Below are positions 1 to 5,201 of a stretch of DNA of 7,473 nt, piece after piece. Under the pieces are notes generated by a model. The model was not told the origin of the DNA. It was given only the letters and a program-made list of their open reading frames with translations, and made no database searches. Position 1 is the first letter of the stretch. Each line of letters opens with the position of its first letter. The stretch spans positions 1 to 7,473 of the forward strand of contig CAIPQY010000406.1 in the NCBI GenBank assembly GCA_903867275.1, given 5' to 3'. A program made the position numbers and the translations under genes. Source of the stretch: an uncultured bacterium (GTDB lineage: Bacteria > Planctomycetota > Phycisphaerae > Phycisphaerales > SM1A02).

Positions 1-27
1 ATGAAGGTGCAGCAGCGCCCGTAGGCG

Positions 28-771
28 TCACTGGCCCGCGCTCTGCATCACCGTGCGCAGCGCGATCACCTCATCGCGATCGATGTGCGTGCCGCGTCGA
101 CACGATGCATGCAGATGCGGTGACACGGCCAGCCATGCGCGTGCGTTGCTCGCTCGAACGCCGCCGCCAGATACCACCTCCACGGGCTTGCAGCCAAGGC
201 GCATCGCCTCGTCATGCGTCACGCGGATGTCCTCGGCGATCGCGGCAACGCGTTCCGGCAGCGTGCGAACGCTGGCATCCCAACCGCGAACGCCCGCCGT
301 CACCACGCGCGTGAAGCGCAGCGCAGTCAGGTCACGCATGGCGCGCGCGCGGTCGGTGGCCAGATCGATGGTGCGCAGGAACGCCACCACAAGCCCATAT
401 TGAAGCGCGGCGTCGCGCAGGCGCGTGCACGCCGAGACATCCACGTGGCCATCCCCGTCCAGCACGCCGATGGCGACCGAATCGGCACCAGCCTTCGCAT
501 AGGCATCGATCTCGCGCAGCGAGGCTTCCATCACCGCGGGCGTGGCGCGGAAGGCGGCAGGCACGAGTTCGCGCACGGCATCGGGGGTGCGGGGCCGGAT
601 CATGGCCACCAGCCCGGTGCGAGTGATGGCACGGATGGATCGCACCAACTCGATCGAGGGCGACCAGCCTTCGCTGGCCAGGTCATCGCACAGCTCCAGT
701 CGCTCCGCGAACGGAGCGGCAATTTCGGCGGCGGCCAGCGAATCAACGGGCACTTCAAGCGTGGTGTGCAT
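28..771 (-). CDS. cutC: CutC-family protein (copper homeostasis protein CutC homologue)
   Basis: A 247-residue protein matching the CutC family along its whole length, a TIM-barrel fold. Visible landmarks are the N-terminal strand and helix ending in RLELCDDLASEGWSPS (residues 24-39, compare E. coli RVELC..EGGLTPS), MIRPR (57-61), GVLDGDGHVD (102-111), RVVTAG (155-160) and SGGGVRASNA (201-210). The length equals that of E. coli CutC (about 248). The family is linked to copper tolerance, but its biochemical role is poorly settled; cytoplasmic location is inferred from the lack of a signal peptide. The chosen ATG gives the usual family N-terminus. The family motif FHR, remembered from E. coli, reads FLR here (131-133), so a normally conserved His is missing. 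The gene diverges from adenine deaminase over 55 bp. There is no Shine-Dalgarno sequence; a TAGGCT hexamer lies 9 nt before the ATG. The family call is firm, a copper function is not. Confidence 0.9.
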   Translation of the reverse strand: MHTTLEVPVDSLAAAEIAAPFAERLELCDDLASEGWSPSIELVRSIRAITRTGLVAMIRPRTPDAVRELVPAAFRATPAVMEASLREIDAYAKAGADSVAIGVLDGDGHVDVSACTRLRDAALQYGLVVAFLRTIDLATDRARAMRDLTALRFTRVVTAGVRGWDASVRTLPERVAAIAEDIRVTHDEAMRLGCKPVEVVSGGGVRASNARAWLAVSPHLHASCRRGTHIDRDEVIALRTVMQSAGQ

Positions 772-780
772 CGGTCGCGC

Positions 781-786
781 AGCCTA
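781..786 (-). promoter_or_regulatory. Possible -10 box of cutC (TAGGCT)
   Basis: Read on the minus strand, TAGGCT fits the TAnnnT pattern and ends 9 nt before the cutC ATG. Transcription from it would start about 2-3 nt before the start codon, giving an almost leaderless mRNA. I find no convincing -35 hexamer 16-18 nt upstream, so this is weaker than the other promoters in the window. Confidence 0.3.
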
Positions 787-814
787 GCCAACCACCCGCA
801 CGGCCGCGACGCAC

Positions 815-820
815 TACATT
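815..820 (+). promoter_or_regulatory. Predicted -10 box of ade, leaderless arrangement (TACATT)
   Basis: TACATT ends exactly 6 nt before the ade ATG at 827, so the expected +1 coincides with the A of the start codon. No Shine-Dalgarno sequence is present before the ATG. No TTG-type -35 hexamer is visible at 16-18 nt upstream. The same 6-nt spacing occurs before the genes at 4938 and 5615. Confidence 0.5.
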
Positions 821-826
821 CGCCGC

Positions 827-2482
827 ATGAGCGCCTTCACGCTGAGACACCAGATGGTGGATCTGCACGCCCGCACCGTCGGCCCGTGCGAGGTGCGTGT
901 GCGCGATGGTCGCATCGAGTCGATCACCCCGTGCAACGGTCCGGTGGACCCGGGCTATCTGGTGCCGGGCTTCATCGATGCGCACGTGCATGTGGAAAGC
1001 AGCATGCTGCCGCCCAGCGAGTTCGCGCGCGCGGTGGTGGTGCACGGAACCGTGGCCACGGTGAGCGATCCGCACGAGATCGCCAATGTGCTGGGTGAGG
1101 CGGGTGTGGAGTTCATGCTGCGCGATGGTGCACGGCGCAACTTCCACTTTCACTTTGGCTGCCCCTCGTGCGTGCCTGCGACCGCGTTCGAGACGGCGGG
1201 GGCGGCGCTTGATGCCGCCGCTGTCACGCGCCTGCTGGCTGACTCTCGCATCGGCTACCTGAGCGAGATGATGAACTGGCCCGGCGTGCTGGCCGGCGAT
1301 GCGCAGGTGCTGGCCAAGATCGCCGCAGCGAAGGCCGCGGGCAAGCCGGTGGATGGTCATGCGCCGCAGCTGATGGGTGAGCAGGCACGCGTGTACGCCG
1401 CTGCAGGCATCAGCACGGACCACGAGTGCGTGTCGTTGGATGAAGCGCGCGGCAAGGCGGCGCTTGGCATGCACATCCTGATCCGCGAGGGTTCCGCCGC
1501 GCGCAACTTCGAGGCGCTGTGGCCCATGCTGAAGGAGGCGCCGAAGCAGTGCATGTTCTGCATGGATGACGCGCATCCCGATGTGCTGCGGGTGGGGCAT
1601 ATCAACGCGCTGGTGGCGCGCGCGGTGGCCAAGGGCGTGGATGTGTTCGACGCGCTGCGGGCGGCGTGCGTGAATCCGGTGCAGCACTACGGTCTCAAGT
1701 GCGGGCTGCTGCGCGCCGGCGACTCGGCCGACTTCGCGCTGGTGCAGGATCTGCAGGCGTTCAAGGTGCGTGGCACGTGGATCCGGGGTGAGCGCGTGGC
1801 GGATGCGGGCGCGTGCGCCTGGAGCCATCTGCCGGTGGAGCCGTTGAATCGGTTTCGCGCAGGCACATTCGCGGCCGACATGTTCCGCGTGAAGGCTGGC
1901 GATGCAACGGACACCGTGCGCGTTCGCGTGATCCAGCCGACCGACGGCGAGCTTGTGACCGGCGAACGCACGGAGCGTGTGGCGGTGCGCGATGGATGCG
2001 CAGAGCCGCGCGTGGGCGATGCGGCGGATGTCGCATTCATCACCGTGGTGAATCGCTACGCCGATGCGCCACCGGGGGTCGCGTTCATTCATGGCTTCGG
2101 ACTCGGCGCCGGCGCCATCGCGGCCAGCGTGGCGCACGACTGCCACAACGTGGTGGCGGTGGGTGGCACGCGCGAGGCATTGGCGAAGGTGGTGAACGCC
2201 GTCTTCCAGGCGCGTGGGGGATTGGCGGTGCATGACGGCAACGCCACGCAGGTGCTGCCGCTGCCCATCGCTGGGCTGATGAGCGACCAGTCCTTCGCGC
2301 CCGTGGCCGCCGACTACCAGCGCCTGACCGCCATGGCCCATGCCCTGGGCTCGCCCCTGCGGGCGCCGTTCATGACGCTCAGTTTCATGGCCCTGCTGGT
2401 GATTCCGGCGCTGAAACTGAGCGATCAGGGGCTTTTTGACGGTCGTGCCTTCCGTTTCACGGAAGTCGTTCAAGGCCCCTGA
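827..2482 (+). CDS. ade: Adenine deaminase (EC 3.5.4.2)
   Basis: A 551-residue metal-dependent amidohydrolase that converts adenine to hypoxanthine and ammonia in purine salvage; cytoplasmic. The N-terminal half carries the metal-site motifs in order: GFIDAHVHVESSML (48-61, ligand pair H53/H55), GTVATVSDPHEIANVLG (74-90), a Glu in LSEMMN (E147), DGHAP (H178), STDHEC (H199) and MDDAHP (D248). NPVQHYGLK (283-291) follows. The C-terminal adenine-deaminase domain shows HDCHNVVAVGG (437-447), LPLPIAGLMSD (477-487) and MTLSFMALLVIPALKLSDQG (516-535). It is slightly shorter than B. subtilis AdeC (about 577), mostly at the N-terminus, and appears complete with all key residues. The ATG at 827 is chosen because TACATT lies 6 nt upstream and the N-terminus fits the family. 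The gene diverges from cutC, and a tRNA-Gly unit follows 81 bp after its stop. I see no clear terminator between ade and the tRNA promoter. Confidence 0.97.
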   Translation: MSAFTLRHQMVDLHARTVGPCEVRVRDGRIESITPCNGPVDPGYLVPGFIDAHVHVESSMLPPSEFARAVVVHGTVATVSDPHEIANVLGEAGVEFMLRDGARRNFHFHFGCPSCVPATAFETAGAALDAAAVTRLLADSRIGYLSEMMNWPGVLAGDAQVLAKIAAAKAAGKPVDGHAPQLMGEQARVYAAAGISTDHECVSLDEARGKAALGMHILIREGSAARNFEALWPMLKEAPKQCMFCMDDAHPDVLRVGHINALVARAVAKGVDVFDALRAACVNPVQHYGLKCGLLRAGDSADFALVQDLQAFKVRGTWIRGERVADAGACAWSHLPVEPLNRFRAGTFAADMFRVKAGDATDTVRVRVIQPTDGELVTGERTERVAVRDGCAEPRVGDAADVAFITVVNRYADAPPGVAFIHGFGLGAGAIAASVAHDCHNVVAVGGTREALAKVVNAVFQARGGLAVHDGNATQVLPLPIAGLMSDQSFAPVAADYQRLTAMAHALGSPLRAPFMTLSFMALLVIPALKLSDQGLFDGRAFRFTEVVQGP

Positions 2483-2509
2483 GGTTTGGGCCGATGGATT
2501 TGCGGGGCG

Positions 2510-2537
2510 TTGCCGCAGGCGGGGGAGCCTGTATACT
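2510..2537 (+). promoter_or_regulatory. Promoter of tRNA-Gly (TTGCCG - 16 nt - TATACT)
   Basis: A -35 box TTGCCG (2510-2515) and a -10 box TATACT (2532-2537) are separated by 16 nt, close to the sigma-70/SigA consensus. The predicted start is near 2544, about 20 nt before the mature tRNA 5' end. It gives the tRNA its own transcription start, independent of ade. Confidence 0.8.
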
Positions 2538-2542
2538 TCGCC

Positions 2543-2556
2543 TCCCCGAAAGGGGA
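2543..2556 (+). other. Hairpin with GAAA tetraloop in the pre-tRNA leader
   Basis: TCCCC (2543-2547) pairs with GGGGA (2552-2556) around a GAAA loop, a GNRA-type tetraloop. Because the predicted +1 is near 2544, the primary transcript would begin directly with this hairpin, which leaves 7 nt between it and the mature 5' end where RNase P would cut. The structure is visible directly; a role in 5'-end protection or processing is inference. Confidence 0.5.
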
Positions 2557-2563
2557 TCGGTTC

Positions 2564-2635
2564 GCGGGTGTAGCTCAGTGGTAGAGCGTCACGTTGCCAA
2601 CGTGAATGTCGAGGGTTCAAGTCCCTTCACCCGCT
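2564..2635 (+). tRNA. tRNA-Gly (anticodon GCC)
   Basis: A complete 72-nt cloverleaf. The acceptor stem is GCGGGTG (2564-2570) with CACCCGC (2628-2634), discriminator T2635. The D arm is GCTC/GAGC (2573-2576, 2584-2587) and the anticodon stem is TCACG/CGTGA (2589-2593, 2601-2605) with loop TTGCCAA, placing anticodon GCC at 2596-2598. The T arm is GAGGG/CCCTT (2611-2615, 2623-2627, one G-U pair) with loop TTCAAGT. It reads GGC and GGT codons. The 3' CCA is not encoded, so CCA addition by tRNA nucleotidyltransferase is required. Confidence 0.98.
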
Positions 2636-2640
2636 TTCTC

Positions 2641-2677
2641 AAAGCCCAAGGCAAACGCCTTGGGCTTTGGTGCTTTT
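2641..2677 (+). terminator. Rho-independent-type terminator after tRNA-Gly
   Basis: A perfect 12-bp stem, AAAGCCCAAGGC (2641-2652) with GCCTTGGGCTTT (2657-2668), loop AAAC, begins 5 nt after the tRNA. A short T-run (2674-2677) follows six nt after the stem, which itself ends in TTT. It closes the single-gene tRNA unit. A T-run on the other side is lacking, so it is probably weak for the minus-strand operon that approaches from the right. Confidence 0.8.
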
Positions 2678-2805
2678 AGGAAGCGCGGGTTTCGCCCGGA
2701 TGTGGCGTACCCAAATCGGCGTTCGGAGGAGCGGCGACTGGTCCTGATGTGCGTGTGTCTGCGGGGGTGCTCTGAGTCGTGGATGCAGCGGGTTTCGCGG
2801 CTTGT

Positions 2806-3600
2806 CTAGTTGGTGAATTCCATCAGGAGCAAGCTCAGATCAGCCGTATTGACATGGCCGTCGTGATCCAGATCAAACGGATTCGGGCGCGGCGAGGCGG
2901 GATAGCCAGTGTTCTCCAACCAGCCGAGCACGTAGCTCTGTCCGCCATCGCTGGTAAACACGGTGAACACAAAAAGCAGATCGAGGTCGCCATCGTTATC
3001 CATATCTCTCCAGCCAGCAGGGCTGTACAACAAGTTTGATATCGGGTTCGAACTCGTTTGGGATTGGATGAAAGCGAGTAGTGGGGCAGCGAGAAGCACT
3101 GGTTGATATCGCACTGATGTTGTTGTGCCGTCAAACACGATCTCGTCTCTGAACATGACTGCCGTTTCGGGTGGTGTGTCTTGGGTCAGCACGACATAGC
3201 CCCATGAGAAGTTTTCCAAAACACCATCGCCATTGATGTCAAGATCCGCGCTGTCAGTGCTGCCAAAGCCTCGGGAGTAGCCATTGCCGTCGAGGCATGT
3301 GGTGATGGGATGAATCGGCCCGGTGAAGCGGATGTCAGGCGCAAGGTCTTGACACACATCACTCGCAGCAAAGTTGCCGCTCCATATGGATGGAGAACCA
3401 GTGGGGCGCACGCCGGGCATTCCTGCGCCCTGGGGCAGCATTCCGTGAGGCATCTGCGAAGGTGCGTTCGGCTGCCGAATTGTTGGATTGCCTGGAGCCG
3501 CAATCCCCTTTCCCTGAGACTCCAGCTGGGAAACCGCAAAGCAAGCGGCAATGGTGGCACTCAGAACGATCAATCCTGTTCCTGTCGAGACGGGCTTCAT
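2806..3600 (-). CDS. Exported protein with C-terminal half-dockerin calcium repeat (paralogue B, downstream gene)
   Basis: A 264-residue exported protein of unknown function. The start at 3600 is chosen over an in-frame ATG 54 nt upstream because a good Shine-Dalgarno AGGAG (3610-3614) precedes it and a signal peptide starts there: MKPVSTG then a hydrophobic stretch (about 8-24) with a lipobox-like IAAC at 17-20. A Pro/Gly/Gln/Met-rich linker (about 30-75) follows. Asp-rich loops of calcium-binding type sit at DLDINGDGVLEN (119-130) and RDMDNDGDLDLL (198-209), the second like FG-GAP/VCBS motifs, then LGWLENTGY. The C-terminus (about 242-264) is one dockerin-like repeat ending DGHVNTADLSLLLMEFTN. 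The gene at 3658-4449 is a clear paralogue lying 57 nt upstream, probably in the same transcript. GC is about 53% in a counted 60-nt stretch. No catalytic motif is seen. I see no clear terminator for this strand between the stop and 2678. Confidence 0.85.
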   Translation of the reverse strand: MKPVSTGTGLIVLSATIAACFAVSQLESQGKGIAAPGNPTIRQPNAPSQMPHGMLPQGAGMPGVRPTGSPSIWSGNFAASDVCQDLAPDIRFTGPIHPITTCLDGNGYSRGFGSTDSADLDINGDGVLENFSWGYVVLTQDTPPETAVMFRDEIVFDGTTTSVRYQPVLLAAPLLAFIQSQTSSNPISNLLYSPAGWRDMDNDGDLDLLFVFTVFTSDGGQSYVLGWLENTGYPASPRPNPFDLDHDGHVNTADLSLLLMEFTN

Positions 3601-3609
3601 GCTGATTTG

Positions 3610-3614
3610 CTCCT
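3610..3614 (-). promoter_or_regulatory. Shine-Dalgarno of paralogue B (AGGAG)
   Basis: AGGAG on the minus strand ends 9 nt before the ATG at 3600. It decides the start in favour of the signal-peptide Met rather than the Met 18 codons upstream. Confidence 0.75.
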
Positions 3615-3657
3615 GTGATGGGTTGGTGTAGGTGTTTAGTCGGGATGGCGGCAATAG

Positions 3658-4449
3658 TCAGTCTGTGAACTCCATCAACATCAGGCTCAGATCACTCGTG
3701 TTGACATGCCCATCACCGTCATGGTCGTAGGGATTTGGTGGAGGTGCCTTCTGGAAACCGGTGTTTTCAATCCAGCAGAACCAAGAGGGGACATACGCTC
3801 CGTCGCCCAAAATGGACAAAATCAGGTCAAGGTCGCCATCGCGATCCATGTCTCTCAGTCCGTAGATTGTTCCGCTTCCGTTAGTAAGCCCAAGTCGTTG
3901 GCCCCATGAGACCAATTCGCTTGTGTCGTATACGCAAACCTGGGATGCGGATACTTCGCCCTCGGTGTTTGTGGACAGTACATCCGTTTCAACGAGGCAA
4001 CCTTGTTGAGCAACACCGCCTTCCAAAAACGTGAAAAATCTTCCCGGTCCGCTGAGTAGATACTCCAACACCCCATCGTCATTTACATCGAACTCACCCT
4101 TCCCGTAAGAACCGTATGAAAATTTGTATTGACCACAAGGCGTAGAAATGGGCTTTGGATCACCGGAGAACCACGCCTGAACGGAATCGCATGGGGTGCT
4201 GAGTCTTTCGGTTGCCGGCGCTCTTTGAGCCAGTAGATCATGACCTGGGAAACTAGACCTCGTGCCCTCAGGAGACTGCGTCCGATTGGGAATCTGCGGC
4301 GCTGTGGTTCCGGGCACGCTCTCCGCCCTCTGACCAGTACCCCCAGCGGCACTCGCCGTATTGCCCAGCCGTGGTGACGACAACGCGGCCGCACTCAACA
4401 CACAAGCGCCGAGCACACACAAGCCAACACCTGTAGACACAGTTCTCAT
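3658..4449 (-). CDS. Exported protein with C-terminal half-dockerin calcium repeat (paralogue A, upstream gene)
   Basis: A 263-residue exported protein of unknown function, first gene of a two-gene unit. The frame stays open far upstream, but the ATG at 4449 is preferred: it has Shine-Dalgarno GAGGT 6 nt before it and begins a signal peptide, MRTVSTG then a hydrophobic region to about residue 25, with a lipobox-like LGAC at 13-16. A Gly/Pro/Gln/Ser-rich region runs to about 75. Six Cys lie after the signal (87, 105, 151, 172, 225) together with the signal-region Cys 16, so disulphides are possible outside the cytoplasm. Asp-rich loops occur at FDVNDDGVLEYLL (120-132) and RDMDRDGDLDLIL (199-211), then CWIENTGF (225-232). 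The C-terminus (about 240-263) is one dockerin-like repeat with DGDGHVNTSDLSLMLMEFTD. Motif order and the M(K/R)-VSTG-GL start match the gene at 2806-3600. GC is about 53% in a counted stretch. No enzyme motif is seen. Confidence 0.85.
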   Translation of the reverse strand: MRTVSTGVGLCVLGACVLSAAALSSPRLGNTASAAGGTGQRAESVPGTTAPQIPNRTQSPEGTRSSFPGHDLLAQRAPATERLSTPCDSVQAWFSGDPKPISTPCGQYKFSYGSYGKGEFDVNDDGVLEYLLSGPGRFFTFLEGGVAQQGCLVETDVLSTNTEGEVSASQVCVYDTSELVSWGQRLGLTNGSGTIYGLRDMDRDGDLDLILSILGDGAYVPSWFCWIENTGFQKAPPPNPYDHDGDGHVNTSDLSLMLMEFTD

Positions 4450-4455
4450 TTGGTT

Positions 4456-4460
4456 ACCTC
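4456..4460 (-). promoter_or_regulatory. Shine-Dalgarno of paralogue A (GAGGT)
   Basis: GAGGT on the minus strand ends 6 nt before the ATG at 4449. It argues against starts further upstream in the same open frame and shows that this transcript has a normal leader. Confidence 0.75.
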
Positions 4461-4675
4461 GTGGGGTTTGAAGCTCTATTGAAAGACGGAATGTCCCGTG
4501 TGCACGACAACGCCCGCGCTGCGTGAGCACGGAAGAGTGGCGTTGGATGAACTGTCCCCGAAAGTCGCGTTCACGGCGGATTCCTTGACCTTCCCAGTCT
4601 GTCACAGCCTGGCTGGAACGCCTAATCAAACATGCAAGTTGGCGAATGCATTGCGAGTCCAATAATGGCGGCCCA
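4461..4675 (-). other. Non-coding stretch upstream of the paralogue pair
   Basis: This stretch must hold the promoter of the two-gene unit, but I find no TTG-type -35 plus TAnnnT -10 pair at 16-18 nt spacing. An imperfect inverted repeat (CCGTG/CACGG arms with two mismatches, about 4498-4533) could form a weak hairpin in the leader. No ORF with coding-like codon use and no RNA gene is recognised. Confidence 0.3.
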
Positions 4676-4837
4676 TCACGCCTGTGCGCCAAGGAAGAAC
4701 CGCAGCACGTCTTGAATCGCGTACACGCCGCCCACGATGACCGCCACGATCGCGATGAAGGGCAAGAGGATGTTCGCCATCCCGACCAGCGCCTTGGCGA
4801 AGCGGCCGGGGTTGTCGTGTTGTGGGGTCGGCTGCAC
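4676..4837 (-). CDS. Small single-span membrane protein (hypothetical)
   Basis: A short open frame giving 53 residues from a GTG at 4837, or 34 from the only ATG, at 4780. The polar, Pro/Gln-containing N-terminus (through HDNPGRFAKA) leads into a strongly hydrophobic segment starting NILLPFIAIVAVIVGGVYAI (residues 22-41 from the GTG), then a short amphipathic tail, QDVLRFFLGAQA. Codon use supports real coding: 47 of the 53 codons end in G or C, like the high-GC genes here, and this drops upstream of the GTG. It could be a membrane peptide, an accessory subunit or the remnant of a larger gene. No Shine-Dalgarno or TAnnnT box sits at the expected distance before either start, so the start is uncertain. 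It lies 101 bp from the divergent gene at 4938. I do not recognise the family. Confidence 0.5.
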   Translation of the reverse strand: MQPTPQHDNPGRFAKALVGMANILLPFIAIVAVIVGGVYAIQDVLRFFLGAQA

Positions 4838-4903
4838 CCCAGAGGAGTCAAGTTGGGATGGACCGGATGGCGCTTGGACGCGCTGAATTTTGGCCTGTCT
4901 CTG

Positions 4904-4931
4904 TTGGCCCGACCGGATTCGGGGTTAAAGT
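4904..4931 (+). promoter_or_regulatory. Predicted leaderless promoter (TTGGCC - 16 nt - TAAAGT)
   Basis: A -35 box TTGGCC (4904-4909) and a -10 box TAAAGT (4926-4931) are 16 nt apart, and the -10 ends 6 nt before the ATG at 4938. Transcription would start at or next to the start codon. No Shine-Dalgarno is present at a usable distance. Confidence 0.6.
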
Positions 4932-4937
4932 CATCGC

Positions 4938-5195
4938 ATGGACGCGGTGTCGCTGAAGCAGCGCCTGGATCGCACGAACTTCCTGCCGTTCCGGATGCAT
5001 CTGGTGGATGGCCGGTCGTTCGATGTGCTTCGGCCCGACTGGACCTGGGTCATTCCACCGTTCCGCCGCGTGTTCATCGCCCGGCCGCAACTGGGTCGCG
5101 GCCGATGGTGCCCGATCGAGGAGATCGACGTGCTGTTCATCACCAGCATCGAAGAGCTTCCGCCGGAGCAGCAGGGCGGCGCCGCGGCCGCATGA
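4938..5195 (+). CDS. Small conserved-type protein of unknown function
   Basis: An 85-residue protein without signal peptide or membrane segment. Its core reads LPFRMHLVDGRSFDVLRPDW (residues 16-35), followed by a beta-rich middle (WVIPPFRRVFIAR, 37-49) and IEEIDVLFITSIEEL (60-74). From memory, small planctomycete proteins of this size with a PF-PF--HL-DGR-F core and an I--L-ITSIE end are common; I know no function for them, and this assignment cannot be verified here. The tail is Gln/Gly/Ala-rich. The ATG is supported by the promoter box 6 nt upstream and by the family-like start. The gene converges on the lipoprotein gene, with only 6 bp between the two stop codons and no visible terminator. 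The many alternative frames in this GC-rich stretch have no such features. Confidence 0.75.
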   Translation: MDAVSLKQRLDRTNFLPFRMHLVDGRSFDVLRPDWTWVIPPFRRVFIARPQLGRGRWCPIEEIDVLFITSIEELPPEQQGGAAAA

Positions 5196-5201
5196 CCCGA
5201 C

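Noticed and set aside
214..1098. A 294-codon plus-strand frame crossing cutC, the divergent gap and the start of ade
   Set aside because: It overlaps two well-supported genes and has the Arg/Gly/His-rich composition of a GC-rich shadow frame.
2405..2440. GGGG-CTTTTT stretch near the end of ade as an internal terminator
   Set aside because: It has no matching upstream stem and lies in coding sequence for the conserved end of the enzyme.
755..2620. A 621-codon open frame on the minus strand opposite ade and the tRNA
   Set aside because: It is antisense to a certain adenine deaminase and to the tRNA, His/Arg-rich and without domains. Long shadow frames are expected opposite high-GC genes.
2688..2700. 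CGGG/CCCG hairpin as a terminator for the minus-strand operon
   Set aside because: A four-bp stem without a T-run is too weak.
3601..3654. An 18-codon N-terminal extension of paralogue B
   Set aside because: It would place the Shine-Dalgarno inside the gene and bury the signal peptide.
4604..4614. Short palindrome (CAGCC/GGCTG arms) upstream of the paralogue pair
   Set aside because: Five-bp arms with a 1-nt loop cannot form a hairpin, and the element is not repeated.
4450..4851. N-terminal extension of paralogue A by 134 codons
   Set aside because: A signal peptide and a Shine-Dalgarno mark the start at 4449. The extension is Ser/Arg/Cys-rich and overlaps the small membrane ORF in another frame that has better codon use.
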